64,000 nucleotides of DNA from Subsaxibacter sp. CAU 1640 (GTDB lineage Bacteria > Bacteroidota > Bacteroidia > Flavobacteriales > Flavobacteriaceae): the NCBI RefSeq assembly GCF_023156585.1, contig NZ_JALNMI010000001.1:558001-622000 (forward strand). The letters run 5' to 3'. The position numbers were made by a program, and so were the translations under genes. Below the pieces are notes generated by a model. It did not search any database. It worked only from the letters and a program-made list of their open reading frames with translations, and was not told the DNA's origin. This document shows, piece after piece, positions 9,401 to 17,098 of the stretch (position 1 is its first letter; each line of letters begins with the position of its first letter).

Positions 9401-11036
9401 AGATTATTCAGATGTTGTCAAAAAAGAGGTGACTATTTTAAGTCCCTATTTTCCAACGCAAATGTCTCTTTCTGGTTCAGAATCGAAATTCTACAATTTC
9501 GAAATCAATAATCCTGTTAAAGGAAGCATTGAAACTAGTTTTAATATCTATACCGATGTTGTCGGAGACGTTATGAACGGAATTGAATCCCTAATAAGTC
9601 AGCCTTATGGATGTTTTGAGCAAACATCTTCAACAACTTATCCAAATATTTTGGTTTTGAAATATTTGAAAGAATCAGGAAAAAACAATCCTGAAATTGA
9701 ACGCAAGGCTATGAACTTTATCAAACAAGGCTACAACAGATTGATAGGTTTTGAAACACGTGAAGGCGGTTTTGAATGGTTCGGACATACACCACCACAC
9801 GAAACTTTGACCGCTTACGGCATTTTGGAGTTCACTGAAATGAAAGAGATTTACAGTGGTGTGGACCAAGAGATGATAGACCGAACAGTCAAATGGTTGT
9901 TGAGTAGAAAGGATGGTAAAGGTGGCTTCAAAAAAAGCGAAAAGGGATATGACAGTTTTGCCAGCTCTCCTGTAGATGTTGCGAATGCTTACATTGTTTA
10001 CGCATTAAGTGAGGCAAAACTAAAGATTGACATCGATTTGGAATTCAACACTGCCTATAACGACGCCATTAACAGCAACGACACCTACATAATGGCACTT
10101 ATGACATTGGCAAGTTACAATCTCAACAAACAACAAAAGGCAACACTTCTCCTTCAAAAAATCAAGGCGAATATAGAACGTTATGGCTTTAAAGATTTGC
10201 CAGTTGAAAATACTATTACCAGGTCTTATGGAAATGCTAAAAACATTGAGACCAATGCATTGTCGCTTTTGGCATTGATGAAAGAAGGCTCGGAAAATGT
10301 AGCACTCGTAGCGCAAGGCATTGAATACTTGGTGGCTCAAAGACAACATAATCGTTTTGGTTCTACACAATCAACTGCGATGGCCTTAAAAGCCTTGATT
10401 GAATATACCAAACAGCAAAAGCAAGTCATTATCAACAGCAGTGATTCCGTAGAATTGTCGATTAATGGAACCGCTTTGAATAGAGCCTTAAAATTGAACA
10501 ATCTTGGCGTTATAACGATTGATGGAATCTCTGATTTATTAAACTCTGGAAAGCAAAATGTCAGTGTTAGATTTACCAACCCTAAAACATCATTTCCCTA
10601 TACCTTGAATGTTAAATGGGATAACTACGTTCCTGATTCTTCAAATGAATGTTTACTTAATCTGAAAACTACAATTACCGAAAAAGACCATCGAGTTGGA
10701 GACAATGTAAGTATGTCAATTGAAGTTTCGAATGTCAGAAATGAACGTTTGGGAATGGCTACGGCAATTATCGGCATTCCTTCTGGAACAACAGCTCAAC
10801 CTTGGCAATTAAAAGAGTTATTGGAACAGAACAAATTTGCTTATTATGAGGTCTTCGACAATTATTTGGTGTTCTACTGGAAAGAATTTGGGCCTTCTGA
10901 AACCAAAAATATCCGTCTAGACCTAAAAGCTGATATTGCAGGAACCTACAAAGCTCCTGCCAGCACTGTGTATCTATATTACGGAGACGAACACAAAACT
11001 TGGATTGAGGGTTCCGACTTGGAAATATTCAAATAA
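6465..11036 (+). CDS. Alpha-2-macroglobulin-like protein with an embedded SusC-type TonB plug domain
   Basis: 1523 residues with an N-terminal hydrophobic export signal and no lipobox cysteine. Order of parts: MG2-type domain (IYTQTDRPFYFPGETIWFK, about 37-130); further MG domains and an A2M_N_2-like domain (KIQSDKEVYNTREKVKLS, about 420-500); a TonB-dependent receptor plug (about 655-782) from LDEVVVVGYG through MVAGVQVTQNNGRPG, VIRGVSS, LIVVDGVPVDQ to GVIIVSTKNA; then the A2M domain (TDFRQTIYWNPVVQTDEQGK) and a thioester domain with C1050-F-E-Q1053, the canonical CxEQ thioester. The C-terminal MG8-like part is complete. The family traps proteases through a bait-region cleavage; here the plug occupies the bait position. 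Its 2-base spacing from the plug-less SusC gene indicates co-translation. Confidence 0.9.
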   Translation: MKTFKHYLSLILIGSFVLISLVSFKIMNGFNTPSESIYTQTDRPFYFPGETIWFKSYVVEQDNTVSNLSDIMHAELISPKGSVVSSLNLSIKEGYSYGDFYIDEDWVGGIYTLKVYTNWMRNYGEESFFTKKITVQKVVQPNLLMTLKFEKEGYGKASDVVANFEVKDLKNFPLADKEMTFEVSIKGKPFLTKSFRTDDEGKANPSFRLPDDLQSSDVVLNILIPYQGTTESISRAVPVVLDTIDLQFFPESGNLVAGTINTVAFKALSEFAKPVDVSGQILDEQMNVVSTFDSFHDGMGSFEINIQPNTTYYARILQPFRSERNIKLPTVQTSGTRFSLNTDSLKTKLSIFSTDNERLFLEVSNASKVLLEKSIKPMKDVVLETEAFPMGITKFTLKNKQGAIVAERLAFLNANKTLKVKIQSDKEVYNTREKVKLSITTTDENNNPIPSNLSISVADNKLLSFADDKQDHILSYLLLSSELKGSIYKPSFYLNPKEPKSITAIDYLMLTHGWRTYVSSPEITLDIAEFLPERYSVQNGVVFDKKGNPTKAHLLLFDQYGNKVLVFDTKDDGTFSFKFSDDNNLILMAYRDDGTSLSIRPTDVLKGRYSPASTAISKPNNEKVKEFSKMEIPVNQPIKQKAVASVALTEDASALDEVVVVGYGIQKKSNLTGAVSVVTAEEIMQQGKSIPNTLQGMVAGVQVTQNNGRPGTDATVVIRGVSSISGNNEPLIVVDGVPVDQKMLSDLDASQVNSVSILKDAAATSLYGCMASNGVIIVSTKNAPYIYNYGKKILNKAKYNNYAVHQFSYYRQINTYTAQKFYVPQYDGSNLPEERTDFRQTIYWNPVVQTDEQGKAELEFYNSDAITSFKITAEGVGYNGLVGRQEETYATKKLLNLDFKAPNYMALNDVVLLPVTISNETDSNINAELSIELPKHLKLAETLDSTIKIAPNSTLLKTVKVIPIEKTENAIISMSLQSKDYSDVVKKEVTILSPYFPTQMSLSGSESKFYNFEINNPVKGSIETSFNIYTDVVGDVMNGIESLISQPYGCFEQTSSTTYPNILVLKYLKESGKNNPEIERKAMNFIKQGYNRLIGFETREGGFEWFGHTPPHETLTAYGILEFTEMKEIYSGVDQEMIDRTVKWLLSRKDGKGGFKKSEKGYDSFASSPVDVANAYIVYALSEAKLKIDIDLEFNTAYNDAINSNDTYIMALMTLASYNLNKQQKATLLLQKIKANIERYGFKDLPVENTITRSYGNAKNIETNALSLLALMKEGSENVALVAQGIEYLVAQRQHNRFGSTQSTAMALKALIEYTKQQKQVIINSSDSVELSINGTALNRALKLNNLGVITIDGISDLLNSGKQNVSVRFTNPKTSFPYTLNVKWDNYVPDSSNECLLNLKTTITEKDHRVGDNVSMSIEVSNVRNERLGMATAIIGIPSGTTAQPWQLKELLEQNKFAYYEVFDNYLVFYWKEFGPSETKNIRLDLKADIAGTYKAPASTVYLYYGDEHKTWIEGSDLEIFK

Positions 11037-11060
11037 TTGAATGTCAAATTATTAAAATGC

Positions 11061-11093
11061 AAAACCTCATCAGAAATGGTGAGGTTTTTTTTT
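11061..11093 (+). terminator. Rho-independent terminator after the A2M-plug gene
   Basis: Stem AAACCTCA / TGAGGTTT (8 base pairs), 10-base loop, then nine T. The 18-base core is identical to that of the terminator at 3553-3586. Confidence 0.85.
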
Positions 11094-11219
11094 AGTGTCC
11101 TTTTTTTTAAACAACCCTTGGTATAGCTTTGGTTCATGCACGACAGCTAGATTGTTTGGTCATGTCACGACACAGCAAAACGTTTTAGACCGATTTAATT
11201 TAGCTAAAAAGACAAAACA

Positions 11220-11450
11220 ATGGAGAAGCTATATTATTCTGTAGGAATTTCAAGTATAATTTATTCAATCGCTTGGGTTTGGGTAACAATAATTAGAGAA
11301 AAAGAAAAAAGCAAGAGAATTAAACTTTTAAAGCACATTGATAATTCAAAAGTTGAAGCAATAGGCAATTATGAGAAGAAATCTAAATCACAAGTGAACA
11401 TTGTTAATCCATCAAAGATTAAAAAAGATTGTGAAGCAAGTTCTGAATGA
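11220..11450 (+). CDS. Small predicted membrane protein of unknown function
   Basis: 76 residues: one hydrophobic segment (about 6-26, SVGISSIIYSIAWVWVTII) followed by a lysine-rich, hydrophilic tail. I do not recognise the family. The preceding 126 bases after the terminator hold no other gene. It converges on rsmI with only four bases between the two stop codons. The composition is plausible for a real small membrane protein, but no homologue is known to me, so the call is tentative. Confidence 0.5.
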   Translation: MEKLYYSVGISSIIYSIAWVWVTIIREKEKSKRIKLLKHIDNSKVEAIGNYEKKSKSQVNIVNPSKIKKDCEASSE

Positions 11451-11454
11451 AAAT

Positions 11455-12123
11455 TTACTTCTTCCCACCAACACAAATCACAATCTCGCCTTTAGGCGGC
11501 TTGCTAGTGTAATGTTCCAAAACCTCTTTAGCTGTGCCTCTGATGGTTTCTTCATATAATTTTGTCAATTCCCGGGAAACTGAAATTGGTCTGTCTTCCC
11601 CAAAATAGTCGCAAAAATTGGTCAAGGTTTTAATCAATTTATGAGGCGATTCATAAAAAATCATCGTTCGAGTTTCTTCCGATAAAATAGTCAAACGTGT
11701 TTGTCTGCCTTTTTTTACCGGCAAAAATCCTTCAAAAACAAATTTGTCATTTGGCAAGCCACTATTGACCAACGCTGGTACAAAGGCGGTTGCTCCTGGT
11801 AAACAATCGACTTCAATTTCATTTTCTAGACAAGCTCGTGTCAATAAAAATCCTGGGTCGGAAATGGCTGGTGTTCCTGCATCACTGATTAAAGCCACAT
11901 TGGTTCCACTTTTTATCTTTTGGACGAGATTGGCAACCGTTTTATGCTCGTTATGCATATGGTGCGACTGCAAGGGTGTGTCAATTTCGAAATGCTTCAA
12001 CAATTTTCCGGAAGTGCGCGTGTCTTCTGCCAAAATCAAATCTACCGACTTCAAGACCTCAACAGCACGAAAGGTCATATCTTTTAGGTTTCCAATAGGT
12101 GTTGGCACGATGTAAAGTTTCAT
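11455..12123 (-). CDS. rsmI: 16S rRNA (cytidine-1402 2'-O)-methyltransferase
   Basis: 222 residues from the ATG at 12123. RsmI methylates the ribose of C1402 in the decoding centre of 16S rRNA using S-adenosylmethionine. Family marks: MKLYIVPTPIGNLKDMTFRA at the start, LAEDTRTSGKLLKHF, the SDAGTPAISDPG motif of the tetrapyrrole-methylase fold, LPGATAFVPALVNSGLP, and FYESPHKL. A longer frame to 12174 exists, but the conserved N-terminal motif begins at 12123, so that start is chosen. The short C-terminal form is usual in Bacteroidota. Confidence 0.95.
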   Translation of the reverse strand: MKLYIVPTPIGNLKDMTFRAVEVLKSVDLILAEDTRTSGKLLKHFEIDTPLQSHHMHNEHKTVANLVQKIKSGTNVALISDAGTPAISDPGFLLTRACLENEIEVDCLPGATAFVPALVNSGLPNDKFVFEGFLPVKKGRQTRLTILSEETRTMIFYESPHKLIKTLTNFCDYFGEDRPISVSRELTKLYEETIRGTAKEVLEHYTSKPPKGEIVICVGGKK

Positions 12124-12213
12124 TTGGCTAGATTTATTATCAAATTTACAATCTTTATAAGTAAATTCACGCAACCTTTTAAACTATTGTGCATCATCTA
12201 TTAAAGGCCGCTA

Positions 12214-15200
12214 ATGATTAAACAGATCTATCTGCTTGTACTTTTTTTTATGGCTTCGGCAGTTGTTAGTTCACAAACAACAGATTTGGCGGTGGTGGTT
12301 GAAGCACAGGATTTAAATGGCACAGGTGTTTCTCAAGTTCAAATTTATCAAGAATTTCAATATATAATCACCATTATAAATTCAGGAAATACCGTCACAA
12401 ACTCAACATTTTCACAAACATTAAACCAGAACGTCACTGTCATTTCCTACACCTCTCAAAACAACTCGGGAGGTGCAAGTGATGTGACCAACATTACTCT
12501 CAATGGAACAACTTTAACAGGGAATATTCAAAATTTGCCAAATACTTCAAGTGTTCAAGTAAAGGTTGTTGTGAAAGCGCCACAAGTTTTGGGAGGCATA
12601 GCGACTTCGGTGTCTGTCTCACCACCACAAGGCACTCAAGACGCCAATCCTTCCAACAATCAATCTATTATTTCTATTGATGTTGTAGATGTGATCATTG
12701 ATTTCACTGTAGAACATTCACAAATATCTCCAGTTCAGGGAACAGGAATCAGTGCCTGGAACGATTTGGTCACCTATGAATTCACAATAACCAATAATAG
12801 TATTATCACTTATCCATTAGCTGGTTTTTCAGGCAATTTGGAATTGGTCACCAGTGCTGATTATGGGAAACCTGTTGTGCAATTAGAAGCCATTCAATGC
12901 ATTGGTGGAACAAATGGGGTAAATTGCCCTGATGTTTCTGCAGTTACTGGCCCACAAGTTATCCTTACCTCTACCCAATCTGTATTCACGTTTGGCGCAC
13001 AAATAGATTTTCCACCTAATGCCAGTTTGACATTTCAGATAACTTATCGCTATTTGGAGCCTCGTTGCGGCATTGAACTACAACCCATGAGTGTGAACAG
13101 TTTTGTGAGCATTGATTTGCAGCACGACAACATTTCTTCAAATGACTCAAACTATGTTTTGACTAATTTGTTGATGGCAGAATTATGTGAATTCACAGAC
13201 ATTTGCATTCAGACCATTCAGACAAATCCATCTGTTGGAACATTCATAAATTGGAACGAGGAAGTGACTTTCGAAACTACAGTATGCAATAGTGGGCCAT
13301 TGGAAGCTCCTATTCGATTTTATTTGCAGAACCTTTCTCTCGGAATACCTTGGGATATCATATCCATAGAATGTATTGGAACAACAGGAGCTATTTCGTG
13401 CAACGATATTATATTGAATGATGAAGGTCAATTTTGGAATACAAATGATTTTACAATGCCTGTTGGAGCGACGATTACCATCAGGTCCGTAATTATTTTT
13501 CTTGAACCTGGTTGTTCTTCTACCCAAAACAACAATTCGGGACATGTAAGAAGTGGGACCAATATATTGACTACAAGTATCATTGACAGCAATCTCAACA
13601 ATAATTTTGAAAGTGATTATCTGACTTTACCTCCTGGCCAACCTTGTCCTTCAACTGATTTGTCGGTCAACAAAGTACAGATTGAACCCATTTTACCTGA
13701 AGGAGGAAGCGACCAAGAACCCACTGCTTGGGGTCCAGTTACTTATGAAATTACAGTCTACAACAATGGAGTGTTGGATACTGAAATACAATTGTATGAT
13801 TATATTCCGCAAGGCGCTAACCCATTGGTTGAAGGAGCTTTGGTCTCTGTAGAATGTGTTTCAACCACCGGAACTGCCCAATGTTTTTCGCTTGAACATT
13901 TATATGTTGGCGTATTATTGGATGGCGTCGTAGAAAATGGATTGTTGGATACGTTTTGGGAAATTTTGCCTGAGGACCATTGGCAGCTTCCAGCGCAAAG
14001 TTCAGTAACTTTTAGAGTTGTAGTTGATTGGTTTCCCGAATGTTCAGAGAGTGCGATTCCTGCAACAAATAGTGTGCGTGTTAATCATGCGAGTGCTTCT
14101 GTTACAGATCCAAATAGCACAAACAACCGCTCTACTGAAATAACTTATTTTGCTCCATGCGTCGATTTGGTTGTTCAAACTTATCCACAATTTACTGCAG
14201 TTTTTGTAGATCAAGCATTCGATTGGATTATTGATATTAGCAACAGCGCCACCAGTTCAAATGCAGTGAATATTGACCTTGAAAGTATTTTGGATCCTAA
14301 TTTTGTCATAACAGGAACACCTACTTGTCAAATAGTTACTGGAAATGCTACATGTGTCAATTCATTTACCGTTACAGGCACAACGGTTACGTCGACCATC
14401 CCGCATATGCAGGCAAACTCTAGTGTAAGAATCAGGATTCCAGTTACAGCACCAAATTTTGGAGGAGCTTTCAATAATACTGCCAATGCTTTTCCTAATA
14501 CCGAATACAATGAGGAGTTGACTCCCGAAACAAATACTTCCATAAGTAATGTGCAAGTCATTGCGCCAAGATTGATGAAAAGCTTTTCACCAGAAACTAT
14601 TTATGTTGGGGAAGAATCCACGTTGACTTTTACTATAAGTAATTTGGCATCAAATCCTTCTCAAAATAACATCTCATTTACAGATTATCTGCCTGCAGGA
14701 TTAACTCTTACTGGTCAACCAAATTGGGTAAATAGTAATGGTTGTACCGCAACGTTTCTGGGAGTTTCAGGTGATGATTTTGTTGGTGTCACCGATTTAG
14801 TCTTTCCTCAAGGAACAGCTACATGTTCGTTTTCAGTTACTGTGACTTCAAACAGTGTTGGCCAGTATATAAATGCTGATGAAAATTTTTCTGATCAAAT
14901 AAATATTGATACGTCTCAAGCTTTTGCAGTTTTGAATGTGATAGAAGACACAACCAACGTTGATATCGAGGTTATTAAAAATGTTTCTCCTGAAGAAGCG
15001 AATCTGGGAGACGAAGTAGAGTTCTCCATTACAATAACCAATATTGGTACTACCCAAGCAACAGATGTTATCATTTATGACAGCCTTCCGATGGGTTATG
15101 AATATGTAAATTCGATAGTTTCGAACGGGTTTTATAGTATTGTCAATAACGAATGGAGCATCCCACTATTAGATGCCAACCAATCAGAAACTCTTACTGT

Positions 15201-15600
15201 GACAGCCAAAATTATTTCTTCAAACAATTTGCTGAATTCTGCTTTTCTTCAAGATTTAAATGAAGTTGATCGCGATGAAACAAACAATGAAGATTCGGCC
15301 GAAGTAATGATTGGTAACTGTTTAAAAATCCCTCAAGGATTTTCTCCGACAAACGATGGTATGAATGACGTGTTTTTTATTCCATGCATTGAAAATTTTC
15401 CAAATAACAAATTGAAAATTTTCAATAGATTGGGTGTTCAAGTTTATGAAGCCCAAAATTATCAAAACACATGGGACGGCAAAGCTAATATGGGTTTTCC
15501 TAAAATTTCACAACGGCTTCCAGTAGGAACTTATTATTACATAATGGAAATTGCAGAATTTCCTGAAGCAATGGTAGGTTGGGTGTATCTCAACTATTAG
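12214..15600 (+). CDS. Large secreted surface protein with DUF11-like repeats and a T9SS type B C-terminal domain
   Basis: 1128 residues with a signal peptide (cleavage near VVSSQ). About seven diverged beta-sandwich repeats of the DUF11/CARDB type follow, each starting with a pattern such as TDLSVNKVQI or VDIEVIKNVSP and an internal YEFTITN / YEITVYN / FSITITN strand. The last about 90 residues form the gliding-motility-associated C-terminal domain (IPQGFSPTNDGMNDVFFIP, then LKIFNRLGVQVYE and NTWDGKA), the type B sorting signal of type IX secretion. The protein should therefore cross the outer membrane and be surface-bound or released. Its target is unknown; an adhesive or stalk-like role is a guess. 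Its stop codon overlaps that of the converging next gene. Confidence 0.88.
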   Translation: MIKQIYLLVLFFMASAVVSSQTTDLAVVVEAQDLNGTGVSQVQIYQEFQYIITIINSGNTVTNSTFSQTLNQNVTVISYTSQNNSGGASDVTNITLNGTTLTGNIQNLPNTSSVQVKVVVKAPQVLGGIATSVSVSPPQGTQDANPSNNQSIISIDVVDVIIDFTVEHSQISPVQGTGISAWNDLVTYEFTITNNSIITYPLAGFSGNLELVTSADYGKPVVQLEAIQCIGGTNGVNCPDVSAVTGPQVILTSTQSVFTFGAQIDFPPNASLTFQITYRYLEPRCGIELQPMSVNSFVSIDLQHDNISSNDSNYVLTNLLMAELCEFTDICIQTIQTNPSVGTFINWNEEVTFETTVCNSGPLEAPIRFYLQNLSLGIPWDIISIECIGTTGAISCNDIILNDEGQFWNTNDFTMPVGATITIRSVIIFLEPGCSSTQNNNSGHVRSGTNILTTSIIDSNLNNNFESDYLTLPPGQPCPSTDLSVNKVQIEPILPEGGSDQEPTAWGPVTYEITVYNNGVLDTEIQLYDYIPQGANPLVEGALVSVECVSTTGTAQCFSLEHLYVGVLLDGVVENGLLDTFWEILPEDHWQLPAQSSVTFRVVVDWFPECSESAIPATNSVRVNHASASVTDPNSTNNRSTEITYFAPCVDLVVQTYPQFTAVFVDQAFDWIIDISNSATSSNAVNIDLESILDPNFVITGTPTCQIVTGNATCVNSFTVTGTTVTSTIPHMQANSSVRIRIPVTAPNFGGAFNNTANAFPNTEYNEELTPETNTSISNVQVIAPRLMKSFSPETIYVGEESTLTFTISNLASNPSQNNISFTDYLPAGLTLTGQPNWVNSNGCTATFLGVSGDDFVGVTDLVFPQGTATCSFSVTVTSNSVGQYINADENFSDQINIDTSQAFAVLNVIEDTTNVDIEVIKNVSPEEANLGDEVEFSITITNIGTTQATDVIIYDSLPMGYEYVNSIVSNGFYSIVNNEWSIPLLDANQSETLTVTAKIISSNNLLNSAFLQDLNEVDRDETNNEDSAEVMIGNCLKIPQGFSPTNDGMNDVFFIPCIENFPNNKLKIFNRLGVQVYEAQNYQNTWDGKANMGFPKISQRLPVGTYYYIMEIAEFPEAMVGWVYLNY

Positions 15601-16346
15601 AATTTACTCTCAACTATTTCCATAAACCTCTCTTCAAACTCTTCTTTACCTTTCCAATTGTTGTAATCTGGTTTTATAATATTCTGAATAAGATTTTTAG
15701 CATCTTTGAAAGAATCCGAAGTGTTGATTTGTGACAAAACTCTATCATAATCTTCACGGCTTCCATCAAATAAATGTTTGATAAAGGCGATTTTATCATT
15801 CAAACCTATGTTCAAACCGCCTGTTTTGAGCTTATCATTGAGCGATTTTGACTTTTTGATTTCATCTCTCGTTGCATGCTGTGTTGTAGATACAGGATCA
15901 AAGACAGGAATATCCTTAAAGTCAGCAGTCAATTCTTCAAAATCTTGTTTCTTTGATTCTGTTTTGGGAATAGGCTGATTGAAAAAATCATCAATTTTTT
16001 GTGTTTCTTGTGGCATTTGGGCAACCATATCCTTAATCTTTTCCATAACGGGCTCCATAATGCCATCATCTTCTACCTCATCTAGATTGATATAGATTTT
16101 ACCTTCGCGCTCCACATTGTCACTTATTTTATTATTGAAAGCTTCATCAAGCATACCGAAAAAAGATGAATCACTTCCAATGGTTGGCATTCCCTGTTCA
16201 AAATTTTCGTGTGCAAACTTTAGGACTGATAGCTTTTCATAAAGCTGACTGACCTCGGTGTGCATCTTTAATACATCTTCCTTTCCTTTCAATTTCAAAA
16301 TTCTGTGAGCAATGCTCATCAATTCCGACTCCAACTTCTTCTTCAT
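15597..16346 (-). CDS. Conserved-looking hypothetical protein, cytoplasmic
   Basis: 249 residues, no signal peptide or membrane segment, acidic with helical segments. The N-terminal 60 residues look like a coiled coil (MKKKLESELMSIAHRILKLK). A proline- and acid-rich middle is followed by a more ordered C-terminal half (LNDKIAFIKHLFDGSREDYD). I recognise this arrangement from flavobacterial genomes, usually next to tdk, but no function is known to me. It is divergent from tdk (104-base gap) and its TAA overlaps the TAG of the converging DUF11 gene. Confidence 0.75.
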   Translation of the reverse strand: MKKKLESELMSIAHRILKLKGKEDVLKMHTEVSQLYEKLSVLKFAHENFEQGMPTIGSDSSFFGMLDEAFNNKISDNVEREGKIYINLDEVEDDGIMEPVMEKIKDMVAQMPQETQKIDDFFNQPIPKTESKKQDFEELTADFKDIPVFDPVSTTQHATRDEIKKSKSLNDKLKTGGLNIGLNDKIAFIKHLFDGSREDYDRVLSQINTSDSFKDAKNLIQNIIKPDYNNWKGKEEFEERFMEIVESKF

Positions 16347-16450
16347 AACTTTTTTACCTTTAAATCCGATTATTGCTTTTGATTTTTAATAAATTTACGC
16401 CACCTTTATAAAAACGTAGATAGACTTCGTTTTAGTGTTAAAATTACAAA

Positions 16451-17098
16451 ATGTTTCTTGAAAATACAGTAAATCCGAAAGAACAATTTGGATGGATTGA
16501 GGTTATTTGTGGCTCAATGTTTTCTGGCAAGACCGAAGAATTGATAAGACGTCTCAAACGAGCTCAATTTGCCAAACAGAAGGTTGAAATATTCAAACCA
16601 GCCGTTGATGTACGTTATGACGAGGAAATGGTAGTTTCGCACGATGCCAATGAAATCCGTTCAACTCCTGTTCCTGCTGCCGCAAACATTCCTATATTGG
16701 CCGATGGCTGTGACGTAGTTGGAATTGACGAAGCCCAGTTTTTTGATGACGAAATCATTAGGGTTTGTAACGATTTGGCCAACAAAGGTGTTAGAGTGAT
16801 TGTCGCTGGTCTCGATATGGATTTTAAGGGAAATCCTTTTGGCCCTATGCCTAATTTAATGGCAACTGCGGAATATGTTACAAAGGTTCATGCCATTTGC
16901 ACAAGAACGGGTAATTTGGCACAATACAGTTATCGAAAATCTAAAAGTGATGCACTTGTGTTGTTAGGGGAAGTTGATGAATATGAACCTTTAAGCAGGG
17001 CAGCATTCTATAAAGCCATGTTACGCGATAAGGTAAGAAACATGAAAGTAAATGATGCCGAAGAAATTGTTTCCAAACCAAAAGATTCCGATGCCTAA
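16451..17098 (+). CDS. tdk: Thymidine kinase (TK1 family)
   Basis: 215 residues. It phosphorylates thymidine in pyrimidine salvage. Visible parts: P-loop [14 protein letters not shown] (about 22-35), Walker B GIDEAQFF, the [13 protein letters not shown] segment, and the thymidine-binding lasso ending in YSYRKSKSD and [12 protein letters not shown]. In classical TK1 enzymes four cysteines bind zinc around the lasso. Here the first pair reads HAIC and the second pair is absent, so the zinc site seems degenerate; this form is, to my memory, common in Bacteroidota. The gene overlaps alr by 8 bases, suggesting translational coupling. Confidence 0.95.
   Translation: MFLENTVNPKEQFGWIEVICGSMFSGKTEELIRRLKRAQFAKQKVEIFKPAVDVRYDEEMVVSHDANEIRSTPVPAAANIPILADGCDVVGIDEAQFFDDEIIRVCNDLANKGVRVIVAGLDMDFKGNPFGPMPNLMATAEYVTKVHAICTRTGNLAQYSYRKSKSDALVLLGEVDEYEPLSRAAFYKAMLRDKVRNMKVNDAEEIVSKPKDSDA

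Noticed and set aside
3679-11036. Ordinary SusC/SusD polysaccharide-utilisation locus
   Set aside because: No SusD-like lipoprotein, glycoside hydrolase or sensor gene lies beside the barrel gene.
12123-12174. Longer rsmI start at 12174
   Set aside because: The conserved N-terminal MKLYIVPTPIGNL begins at 12123; the extra 17 residues do not resemble the family.
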